Origin: Glandiceps talaboti
Taxonomy: Eukaryota > Hemichordata > Enteropneusta > Spengelidae
Length of the DNA: 57,500 nucleotides
Assembly: GCF_964340395.1 (NCBI RefSeq)
Contig: NC_135563.1
Span: 2,370,001-2,427,500, forward strand
Direction: 5' to 3'
Each line of letters starts with the position of its first letter. Position 1 is the first letter of the stretch. Shown in pieces: positions 1 to 12,000 of the stretch. A model generated the notes under the pieces. It saw only the letters and a program-made list of their open reading frames with translations. It did no database searches and had not been told where the DNA came from. The position numbers and the translations under genes are program-made.

Positions 1-629
1 ATCGAAATGTACTGAGGGTACTTTTGAAATGCAAACAGAATATGATCACATAAGCTGAAACAGTTGCTTATTCCAGCGACCTTATCGTGGCGTCGCTCGC
101 CATTTTCTCTGAAATTCAATCTGGTAATTTTTACGAGCGTGAAATCAATTAGAAGTTAATTGCACGTACGTAGCGTCTGAAGGGTTCGGACTGAACTATG
201 CATGCAAATCATACGGCTCGCTGCTATTCTAAACAAAGTTTTGATAGCGGTCACCTTTGATGTGTCTAGACGGGTGGTGGCTAGAACCTCTTGTGTACCA
301 GACAAAGGTTTAGACTCTTCAACGAAACCGGTAAAGAATTCGCAACTTACAAACGAATCAAGCAAAGCAAAAATAAACTCGACAAAAACATAGATAAGTA
401 GAAATCATGCTCAGCACCGAAGTCACTAGTATATATTACATGTTATAAAGAGGGAGAGAACAAGCTCGTGTGCCGAAGACACTTTATTTAAGTCTCGTCC
501 CATGTTATCATTTATAAACTTTGTTACATGCAATAGTTAGCCGCCACATTTGAGAATGAAATAGACGACAAACCGCAAGAATATAGGCAAAAGAAGACTT
601 CGTGTCCTCGGGCGGATGAAATCTGCACG

Positions 630-835
<206 letters not shown>

Positions 836-3776
836 CCCATGCATCTTACTCATATGCGGGACACCTTTGATTTCTGATTGGTTAAAACTCAGTCGATGTT
901 TTATTCACCAAGAACGTTTGCCTCATAAACCATAACTTCCGGTGACCGTCAAATACGAATTGGAAAGTTTCGACACAAAAAAGGCTTTGGTAGAGGGCGT
1001 CCCATTATACACGAAATTCGATGGAATATATTACAGACAGGAGTATGTGGCGCCACTTGCTTAGGGCTTCAAAACAAACTGTGTGGTTCCGGTTACCCGA
1101 CCCCATCTAGTTTTTCACGCCGATCCTAAACTTTTTTTTACAAATTCCAGAAAAAAATAATAAAATCGCGTAAATTGTGAAATCTCGCAAGAAATAGTGG
1201 ATGTGGAAAATAACATCACCTTAAAAGACAATATTAAACTGTTCTTCCAATCTGTAATGGCTGTACATCTGATGAGAAGAAACCAATCACACAAAGACAA
1301 TATAGAACACAACGCAAAATATAACTACCTGAACTAGACACTCACATATGAAATATATATTAAAATAAAATAAAAAATGTACCTACCCCACCTATTCTAA
1401 AACTGAGCGTAATCGGAAACACACATTTGTTTTTGTTAGGCATTAGATTCCCATCTACAAACACGTACGTGTGTATATTGAAACACCATAATCATTGTTG
1501 ACGATCGTTTCATTGTCAACTCATCCTGAATCGCAAATTTTGAGTTAACATTTTGAAAATTGTCCGGACGTAGAAATAAACTTAAATAGACATTCTCGTT
1601 GAGAGATTTTATATTTTGTTATCCGATTCGATATATTATTTCACATCTGCATTCAATGACATTCAAGTGAAGTATTTGCGTTTTCAAGATATTGACATTG
1701 TCTTTCTTTTAATAAAACCACTCCATTATTTTGATCACAAAGTATCCTTTTTGCCAAGTAGGTTCGTTCACTATCACGTTTGTCTATGGAATCAATGTGT
1801 CTGTAACGTTAACTTTCCGGTATAGATGTAAAGCAAACTAAATAAAGCAACCAACAAACGTCACTTTGGTCATTGAGTCAAGTATGTTTTCGTCTCACAA
1901 TGAAATTAATTTGGATTTCGTGACAAACGTTTTGAAAGATAAATGCCGAATTTCTCGTCAAATCCCTCACGACTGTAAACTACAGCGAGGTGTAATTTAC
2001 TGTGATATTACATCGTAAAAGATTAGAATCTCTAAATGGTCACGGTATGTTCATTTCATATTCGTAATAAAAGCATAATCGTAATAACTTGGAAACAAAT
2101 CAATTCCGTTATCTCGTTATCATCTCTATTCTGACGTGTTTATTACTAAAGGGTGTACATTTCTCCTGGTTCTCACTGACTGTGCTTATCACTTTCATCA
2201 ACAAAACCCCGACATAATTTCTATGATAATTATTCTTTCGTTTCTCCGTCGTTAAATCGACGATGTTTCACGGTATACTCCTAATGACATTTGACGACAC
2301 GCATAACAATCGTTATCGGTACTGATTTACAATTGACAACTAATTAAATGACTTCCATCATCACGATAACGAGTGCAACTTATTTAACAAATCCACCAAA
2401 TGTTGCTTTGCTGCTGTTTTCAGTCTCCATGGCAACCGCGACTTACTGTAAGTGCAATGTTCAATAAGCTTCTCATTGACAACTAAACCAGAATATTCAT
2501 TTTGTTTCCCCAAGTTTAAACAAACAAGCAAACCACCAATTGAAGTTTTATTACGCCTATAACATATTGAATTCGAGTTGGCTCATTTTTCTGAAGGTTA
2601 CAATATCTGTTCAATCGATAAATCGAACACTCAGCTGGCGACGTGAATGAAATCGATTTCATTTATTTCACTTTCAAATTAACATTTGATTACAAACTTG
2701 AAAGAGCTAAGTTACTGATATTACAGAGCCTAAACAGTACTAAGTAAAGTTGTTTTGAAAATTGTTCAAGTTTCCCTTCCCTTCCTCTCCTCCTAATCAT
2801 CCCCCCTCATCCCCACCCCCTCATCCCCGGCATCCACGACTTCCCACCCCAATATTTCTCCACTTCCTCCTTTCATGATCAGAGGAAAGACGAATATGGC
2901 ATCCTAACTCTACGTTACACAGAACCTCATTGGAAGTCCATCTCCAATATGTAGGGATTAGAATACCAATATCTGCTGTTGACATGACAACGATTCGGAG
3001 ACGAGTGAAGATTAAAGCTGTCAAATCAAATCGTCGACAATTATCCCAAAAACGTCTAAAGTGATGAGCACTAACACGACATCGAAGTGGTCTTGATTGG
3101 ATGTGACGCCATATCGCAATACATCAGTAAGGTCGGCAGATATAGAGACAGACAAACGATATGGTGAAAATGAAAGAACAATCAAACCCGTCGTTATCGC
3201 TCGTTTGATCACCAATCAACTGCAGACTACTTTTTCATTTGACGACTGATAGGCCTTAATTCCTGTTTGAATACGACGATGGTACCTGAATTCTGATCGT
3301 TATTCTAACAATTTCCCATCGAGCTCTATTTCAAACGCATTCTACACAGAACTAACCATAAACAGTGGAGGGGAAACTGTCTAATATGTTGAAACTCATG
3401 TAAATATGTTAGAAGACAGGGCCATGTTCATATGCAATTTGGTCACACCATCCAATTAGTGGGCTGCTTCAGATCATTGGTGTTTTCTCAGTTAGTATCG
3501 ATTATTATCAATACAAAATGTCTATCGCTTTAAAGGTCTGACGCAGGGCCCTCGGGATTTGTGCGAATGTATTTTACTGGCTCTATGTCCAGATTGTACA
3601 AAAAGTTGAAATATAAAGTTCTGCAACTCCATTTTAACAAAATAACATATTCTATTTAAAATCACCTCAGACGAAACCTTGCAACACAAAATGAATTCCA
3701 CTATAGCTAGCTATATCACTTGCGTCATCTTCTCACAAAATCGTGAATACGGCAAAGAGTAGATATATATTTTGCG

Positions 3777-3890
3777 ATGTGTGTGTGTGTGTGTGTTTGT
3801 TTGTTTGTTCGTTCGTTCGTTTGTTTGTTTGTTTGTTTGTTTGTTTGTGTGTGTATGTGTGCGTGCGTGTGCGTGTCTGTCTGTATTTGT
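3777..3890. repeat. Compound TG / TTTG / TG microsatellite
   Basis: A TG run passes into TTTG and TTCG tetranucleotides, then back into TG and CGTG repeats. The translated Cys-Val and Phe-Val-Cys-Leu ORFs are low-complexity artefacts. Confidence 0.93.
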
Positions 3891-5240
3891 CTCTGTCGTT
3901 TCCTTACGTATCGAAAATATCTCTATTTTTCCAAGAACGAAATGTCAGAAATACATGCAAGTTAGATGATATTAGTAGACTGTATATCACACCTTTTGAA
4001 TAATGTTACGAGAAAGGATAATGTTGGGGAAAAACGAACTGATCGGAGAAATTGAAAGACAAAAGTAGCTGATACATTGGTGCCACAGAAAGAAAAATGG
4101 TGACGCTTGACTCAACTGGCTGAATGTTTGGAATTGTTTGGCTAATTCAGTTATGTCAGAAATCAAACTGATTCAATTGTTGATGTGTCACCATATTGTG
4201 ATGTAGAAAATTCGTTGTCTTCCTGAATGGGTAGATAACCTAGTATGCAAACTATGGAGAAAAAAGACATTAATTTAAACCAGATGTATTGATTTGAAGG
4301 TGTCCCGCTAGTTACCAAATAGTGGCCTGCTTTAAGTTGTATATATTATGTATTCGATGAATAAAGCTAACTTTAATTAATGATATCGTCATTTACAAAT
4401 TTACACCGAATCTAATCTGATCAGAAATCGACTTACTTAGTATTTGGTCATTATTTCAAGGATCCTTGTTGAATGTTTACTGCTAACAACTGATGCAGTC
4501 AATCAAGATAACACTGTAGTAAACGATCACTTTACTCCGTACAATTTCACAAGTATTATCAGACTTTCTTTACCCGGGATTTAAAAAAATGATTTCCCCA
4601 AAGTAATTGCCTCCATAAAGTGTTTTAAGACGTGTTGTTTATTACGATCAAGTGTTTCTCTCCAACAAGTACCCCTCGGCCAGGTTTTGTCTCTGTACAT
4701 CAATTACTAGCTAATAACGGCAAAGTCATCCGCACCCATCAATGTCGGAACTGACAATAGAAAAACCATGTTGAAGAAATTTAGAGTTTGACGAATCATC
4801 CCCTTCTGTTTCTTCCTATTTATCAGGTAGAGTCGAACTCGGTTTCTTTTATGCACACACCTTGTATTGCATTAGGCCGTTGTTTTTGAAAACGAAAGTA
4901 ACACGACGACTGAACGCTGTGAAAAGCATGGTGAAGAGCACATTGTAAACTTTGAGGGCAGTATTACAGAGTAATATAAGCTGCAGCTGTCTGTCATCAC
5001 GCTGTTTCAAATTACCGTATAGTATAGCTGAGTATTAATTTATACTCTCCAATCCTATACATATAAAGTCTTGACATAAACAGACTAGGTAAGGGAGCTC
5101 TCATTATTTATGACTTGGGGGTTGCGGAATCGGGGTGGGGTCACTCAAAAATGCTAAGCTAGAATGGTGGGTGTTACTCAAAAACTCAGTGGGGAGAGAA
5201 AGGGGCACTCAAAAATTGTGCTACCACACTGAAGTATAGA

Positions 5241-5263
5241 ACACACACACACACACACACACA
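5241..5263. repeat. (AC)n microsatellite
   Basis: A short pure AC run in intergenic DNA. Confidence 0.9.
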
Positions 5264-5815
5264 ATTATGCAAGTTAACAACAAACATATTCTATTAACAC
5301 TGTGTTTCTTTTGTTAGAAAGTTTTCAGTGCATATTGCATATACACAGCCCTATGAAAATGCATATGCATTTTCGACATACACATGTAGTTTTTGAAGCC
5401 AGTACAGTAGACCATAACAATCTGTAACACAATCAAACCGACACTAGAATATTGCGTTCTGTTACATGGAATAAATCATTGCTTGATAAAGTAGTAAGGA
5501 ATAACCTGGTTAAAGAAATACAGAGCTGAAGCCACACAGGGGGGTAAAACCTGACCAAATAGGATAAACTCATCTAGATTGAATATCACGGTGTAGATTA
5601 TATGTCAGTCAGTGAAAGCATACCAGATACTGGGATGATATGGTAACTTGGTGAGCTGGAAATCTCTTACAGAGTGTTCATTGCACATATATTTGTGATT
5701 GGTAAATATTGATTATAAATAGTAAAACATGTTGAAAACAAAGAATATGGTAATACATGTATTTAGCTAACTTTTCATTGCACAGACACTACTACATGGC
5801 GTTCTATTACATGTA

Positions 5816-5816
5816 A

Positions 5817-5879
<63 letters not shown>

Positions 5880-5882
5880 ATA
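5816..5882. repeat. (TAAA)n microsatellite
   Basis: About 16 tandem TAAA tetranucleotides following the sequence TTACATGTAA. Confidence 0.95.
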
Positions 5883-7334
5883 TATAAGTATACTGTAATT
5901 TTTCGTAATTGTAAATGGTATGGCATTCAACAACGTTAACATACTTTGAGAATTTAGATAGCACACCTTTAGTTTTATTTTATAGTCTTTGAATTTCAAA
6001 AATTCTAGGGGCGGGAAGGGAAATCATATTATTAGCTACATGCACAAATTTTACCTTGACTGAATCAGATGGAGTTAAAATTGATTGCTTGGAGAGAAAA
6101 AAATATTCGGTGATACAAGGAAAGATGGAAGTGATAACAAATTATGTACTTTAATAGGATTTTCAAAAATACATTTAAGTTTGAAGACTGTTACACATAA
6201 TGTAGAAATTTCTCAGGAGACATTTAGGCTAAGTGATCATACTTTGGGTATAGAAATGGGAAGAAAAATTAAACCAAGATTACCTATGAAGGAAAAAGTT
6301 TTCACAGATACAAGACTAATAAAACAGATTGTGAGTTTCACTTGTTAGTTTCATGTAAGGAACACAGACCCGATGGAATTATTTTGTTACAGATTTGTAA
6401 TTTCAATACTTCTACTTTTTCCAATATCTCACATACAGAAAACGTCTTTAAAAAGACAGTGGAATACAATTATCTAGACCTTCACCGCAGGTATTTTTAA
6501 GAAACACTGCTATGTGTTGTTCTCTCCGGTAGCTCCATGCAACAGATAACAGTTGCTAGTATACAATATATACTTGTTTATGCTCTTCAATTGTGAACCT
6601 TGTAGTTTTTCAAATAGTCTTTTCATGAATTGTACCCTATCATACACTTTCTGCTAGTGTGTGTTGATGAGTAATATGTATAGTAACAATATGGCTGAAT
6701 GATTGATTTCAATGAACATCATATGGATATTGTAAATACCCTGTGTGCTTAGTGACCTGAATAATGAAAAACACTGACATAACAACTAGTAAATATAAAA
6801 TAATACCAGTATCTTATAGTTGTGCATTGATAATACATGAATCAGGGTAAAATATACATAGTATCAATTCTGCAGGCAAATTTACAAATCTGATTATCGT
6901 TATCCTGTAAAATGACAAAATATTTGCGTTTGCGTTAAACTTCGGAACGAAAAACCCCCCACAAAAACACGAAAAAACCCTCAAAATCACATTAAACGCT
7001 ACAATTATTGCAGCTACTTCTTTGCATGGTATCCATGTTCTATCCATCCTTGTTCTGACTTCGGAGTCTGTGATACATTTCAGCGTCTAAAATTTATAAG
7101 ATAGTTCCTCTTACGGGCGACAAGTAAGCTTAATGGTATTTTACAATTCGGTTTTCGAGGGACATATTTTAGAAAATGGAATTAGGCGAAGGTCATGGTC
7201 ACATTTGTTTTAGCTGTGGTGTCAGGAGAGGACAGGAGTGAAGGGGGGAACATATATGTGATAAGATATTGTGAATATTAATGTAGCCTACGCTAGTCGT
7301 CCCTTCTCGTTGCACATGGATCGTGTCCTACGTA

Positions 7335-7552
7335 GACTGTGGACAGTCGCTCGCGCCTTTTTTCCTACGTTTTATCTAAACTTAAGTCGCCGCCGCGCTC
7401 CGATCCGGCGCAATACTACGATAATTGCATATCGAGGGCCGAAGGCCCGGGCCCTCGATCTCTCGGGCCTAGCCTTCGCCCCTCGGAGCGCGGCGACGAC
7501 TTAAATTTAGATAAAACGTAGGGAAAAAAAGCGCGAGCGACTGTCGACAGTC
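7335..7552. mobile_element. Foldback element with ~70-bp inverted arms
   Basis: The left arm (7335-7403, beginning GACTGTGGACAGTCGCTCGC) is matched by the reverse complement of the right arm (7483-7552, beginning GACTGTCGACAGTCGCTCGC) with only a few mismatches. The ~80-bp loop holds a further perfect palindrome around 7433-7460 (ATCGAGGGCC / GGCCCTCGAT). Both sides are flanked by the 11-mer TGTCCTACGTA (7324-7334 and 7555-7565), the right copy separated by two bases. Long arms with a 9-11 bp target duplication are typical of non-autonomous Mutator-like elements. The structure is seen directly; the superfamily is inference. There is no coding capacity. Confidence 0.7.
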
Positions 7553-7565
7553 TATGTCCTACGTA

Positions 7566-8890
7566 CTACATCATGTAATACATCATACATGCGGTCATAA
7601 CCTTAATATATACGTGACGGTGTACACGTGTGTACGGGGGGGGGGGGGGGGGGTGTACGCGGCTGAAGTCGAGTTTGTTGGAAAAAAAACAGATACTATC
7701 ATACGTAAATTAACAGTTTTGAGATCTGATATAATGTTTGAACGATCAATTTCGAAGGTAATAAGAACGTGTATTTGACGCCGAAACACGTCGTAATGGA
7801 TGGCATAGGTCACGCCTGTCACGAGCACGACGTACTGGTGACAGGCGCCGGGTATGAGCACGGGGTGCTCGTGACCGGCGCCAGTCAACAGACGCGGCCA
7901 AAAAAAAAAGTTGAAAAAAATAAAATAAAATAAAATAAAATAAAATAAAAAAACTTTAACAAAAAATATATTTTGACTTTCAATTATATATAATCCTTAA
8001 AAAATTCTGGTTTGACGAAAAATAAAACCGTTCTCAAATAAATGAAAACTTATTTCAATTAAAATAATGTGAACATGGAATAAAAGTATATAAACGGTTA
8101 AAATTAGTTTGTGAGTACGAAAAATATAAAATACCAGAGCTAAAATAAAATAGTAATTTTGGCCTGAACGGCTTGCCATATTTGAGTGCTCGTTTTCACT
8201 TTTTCTTTCTGGAGCCTAGCTTCTGCTTTTGTCACAAGTCAGTTATGTATGTTTTTGTGCAATTTTCACCTGCCATTGTAATTATTCTTTTCTCAATAGA
8301 GTTTTGTGTCTGTTTGAACTTCCTCTATCATTCCTCTTGTTATTTAATTGTCTCTCTTACATCTCTCGAAAGGGGTCGTAGAAGAAATAAAATTATTATT
8401 ATTAGGCCTAAAAAAAATTGTGTGGTTCCGATATTTTTATTATTATTACAAATGCATTCGCATGGCTGTCACCCAACTTAGTACTGAATCTAGGTTGTAG
8501 AAGTAATTGCGGCGAAGCCGTGAAGAATTAAAAAAAATACTCGGTAAACGACCGCTCCTGAGGTTTAATTTGGTTTAAACCATGAGCAAAATATCCCCCC
8601 CCCTTCAGACTATCAGAATTTCCCTTTGAACCCTCAATTTTTCACCCCCCCCCCCAATTTTCGTTCTCCCCAGCCGTAAATTCTGATCCCAGCCTAACAA
8701 CGAAATGTACAATGTATTTTTATAATAGGGCCCATGTAAATTATCTATTTCACAGAGTTGCAAATGTTGAATCATGGTTATTTATTATCATTTTCAGCGC
8801 CAGGGGTCATGGCTTGAACTTTTTTCATAGGAATTAGGATATTTTGTTTATTGACGCTAACGCCCCCATGCGCATGCCCACTTGGTGCAA
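7566..8890. other. Low-complexity upstream flank of Sec15
   Basis: No gene recognised. It holds a run of 18 G at 7636-7653, a GC-rich patch with overlapping inverted repeats at 7813-7875, an (AAAAT)n tract around 7919-7950, AT-rich DNA, and poly-C runs near 8597 and 8646. The stretch just before the first exon may contain the promoter. Confidence 0.6.
8867..8878. promoter_or_regulatory. NRF-1-like site
   Basis: CATGCGCATGCC lies about 20 bases before the first start codon. It matches most of the palindromic NRF-1 consensus (TGCGCATGCGC), which is common in TATA-less promoters. I saw no TATA box nearby. The function is inferred from the match alone. Confidence 0.4.
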
Positions 8891-8891
8891 T

Positions 8892-8903
8892 CAAAATGGC
8901 GGA
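8892..8903 (+). promoter_or_regulatory. TISU/YY1-type element at start codon of exon 1a
   Basis: CAAAATGGCGGA spans the ATG of exon 1a. It matches the TISU consensus SAASATGGCGGC at 10 of 12 positions and contains a YY1 core. TISU elements act both as downstream promoter elements and as initiators for very short 5' leaders. Confidence 0.55.
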
Positions 8904-9032
8904 CAAGTGGAAGAAAATAGCCAATGTTGTGTCTTTTACATCAATTGTTAGCGAAGAAGCGTTAAAAGGTCAACACGAAGGTCTGCTGAATGAAATAGAA
9001 TCAACAAATGATCCTTTAGGACCTACTGTCAG
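8896..9032 (+). CDS. EXOC6: Sec15 exon 1a (alternative first exon)
   Basis: Starts at ATGGCGGAC and encodes MADKWKKIANVV..., ending EIESTNDPLGPTVR. The ending matches the EIEST...GPT(L/V)R stretch at the end of vertebrate first exons. The donor is AG|GTAAGA, phase 2, and the split Arg codon is completed by exon 2. The ATG inside the TISU-like element was chosen as the start. Confidence 0.85.
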
Positions 9033-12000
9033 GTAAGACTGCCCTCAAAGTTTTTCTACAGAAACGAAATTACGAAGAAAGAACATTTATTCATTCATTG
9101 ATTCAGTGATTCATCCGACCATCGGACTGAGCTACGTCCGATCTCAGCGTAAACACTCGAAGTTTTCTCAAAAACTCTTGCGATCGCAACTCGTTTTCTT
9201 TTTGAAAGCAGGTAGGATTGAATCCACCAATCAAAAACAATGCGGAAACTTATATACAATAGATATAGACATTGTAATATTATAAATAGGTAGTTATTCA
9301 GTCGACGGATCTGACGTAGATTGAGTGACAGGACATTCAAGATGGCGGTCGCTTCTGGAGAAAATAAAAACCTGATCGATGCCAGGCCACTACGTGACTA
9401 CGAACGACTGGTTTATGAGGTCGAGGAGTCCGACCCGGCATGTATCGGCCTCACATTCAGGTATTTTGAAAAAATATGAGTTCGATCCTTTAATTTTAAC
9501 AATTATCCTCTAAATCGTAGCGTTTTGGCTAAAGTTTGACCCAAATTTGAAAATAAACCGTACTGTACACGGTACTATATGATTAGGTGAATAATATTTG
9601 ACAGAGACATCACTTGAAATGGCTAATCAACAAGGAAGTCATGTGGTGGTTAATATTAATATTTGAGAAGACAATTTAGTAAATGCCATTCCACACCACA
9701 CCCTGTCAAACGTATAACAATGGTAGAAATTTGATAACCTGAGAGTACTAACCAATGACATCAGCATTACATTTGACTATTAGTATTCTCACAATGTTTT
9801 GACAGGCGTAATGTTAGCAGCGTGGCAACACCCAACATCATTGGGAAATACTAAACAGGTTGACTGTGTACTTTTGTAGGATTATCTTGAGATTGCTACA
9901 ATGCTATGTGAAAAACAGCAAAGTAACATACATTGTACATTAGTCAGTTTGAAATCATGTGTGAACACAGTTACATTTCATACACGATGACACACCTTTT
10001 TTTAATGATAGAAGTGGGGAATTATTCCTTCAATGCCAAACTTTGATAGTTACATGTTGTTACCTGAGCACCTGTGTGTAATGAAGGCATGTTGTCATAC
10101 TAGTTATGCAATTTAAGGAGAGGAGCTGGAATAGATATATTTGTATATATCTGGTGGGGTTTCAAGGTCAGACAGGTAGAAATGTTTTCAAATACAATAC
10201 TGGGGTAGGGATGTAAAGAAGTAAAATTTGCCACACGGGTTCGTAAAGTTTAATACCTCAGTTCCCTGTAGATTGTTATGATGAAAGGCGGGTACATGTA
10301 TGTCACTTTGACCAGATTTGTTAGTCTCTGATGAACTTCTTTGATAACGCGGTGTTAAAGTGGCCATTTGGTATTTATTATTTAAAAATCAATGTGACAC
10401 AACGAGTAAGTCTGTGTTTGTAATACATTGCAAAAACTTTAAAATGTGTACAAAGTTTGTTTTTGTATGTACAATGACAGACATTTTACACATTTAGTAA
10501 TCTTTTGCAATGTATTGAGTTACAAACATACATGTAGACTGGACATGTGTTGCTTTACATGTAAGTAGGAAACATGATAAACTTGTTTTATGATATTCAA
10601 AATCCAAAATAAATATCCAGTCCTCATCCATATCACTTATCACTTAAAGACTAGGTGTAATTAATCAGAGTTACTGTGATAGTGAACAGTGTTTACTGGT
10701 GGTTTCCAATTATTACCTGTAGATGGTTAGAACACATTCTTGTACATTGTTTGCTAGATTCATCATCTGATATTGATAATTGACATACCGGTTATTGTAA
10801 TATTTTAATTATATTTACTCAAAAGATGTACTGATACTACATTGTACATGTACTAGGTGTACATCATGCCCATGATGAGAACCATATTCATAATACCATA
10901 CATGTACGTGTACTTAATCCAAGTTATTGTCTTTAACAAGAAAACATGGATTATATACAATGTACCCTGGTCGTTCAACTTCATGACAGCAATGTACCCT
11001 GGTAGTTCAACTTCATGACAGCAATGTACCCTGGTCGTTCAACTTCATGACAGCAATGTACCCTGGTAGTTCAACTTCATGACAGCAATGTACCCTGGTC
11101 GTTCAACTTCATGACAGCAATGTACCCTGGTAGTTCAACTTCATGACAGCAATGTACCCTGGTTGTTCAACTTCATGACAGCAATGTACCCTGGTTGTTC
11201 AACTTCATGACAGCAATGTACCCTGGTAGTTCAACTTCATGACAGCAATGTACCCTGGTCGTTCAACTATATGACAGCAATGTACCCTGGTAGTTCAACT
11301 TCATGACAGCAATGTACCCTGGTAGTTCAACTTCATGACAGCAATGTACCCTGGTTGTTCAACTTCATGACAGCAATGTACCCTGGTAGTTCAACTTCAT
11401 GACAGCAATGTACCCTGGTAGTTCAACTTCATGACAGCAATGTACCCTGGTAGTTCAACTTCATGACAGCAATGTACCCTGGTAGTTCAACTTCATGACA
11501 GCAATGTACCCTAGTAGTTCAACTTCATGACAGCAATGTACCCTGGTAGTTCAACTTCATGACAGCAATTTACCCTGGTAGTTCAACTTCATGACAGCCT
11601 GTGTCTGTGTCACTGGTTCTGTTCTGCTGATTAAAATATGTATCAAAACAAATTGCAAATTGCCAGTATTTTTCTTGATTTTCCATAAATGGGCCGCCGC
11701 AAGCAGAAACACCCCTGATGCAAAAAAAATTCAATTTTGAGGTTTTCACATTTTGTGAAAGAGGGAATGCTGAACTTTTCAGAAATATACTTCATTTGTC
11801 AAACCGATGCTTAGAAAGGGCTTAAAATAGCCTTTGAAGTAACCTTTGACCTCGGGTAATTTGCATAACAATAGTAAACAGAATTACAGCACACACACAC
11901 TATTTAGTCCTTTTCTTGTATGGACTAGAAAATCCCCACATATTTTATAGGGGCTGCTATTAAAGTTTTTGATCTTGTTATCAGGATAAGTTTCATAGAA

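Noticed and set aside
6085-6348. 87-codon plus-strand ORF
   Set aside because: No recognisable family, no splice or promoter context; length is compatible with chance in AT-rich DNA.
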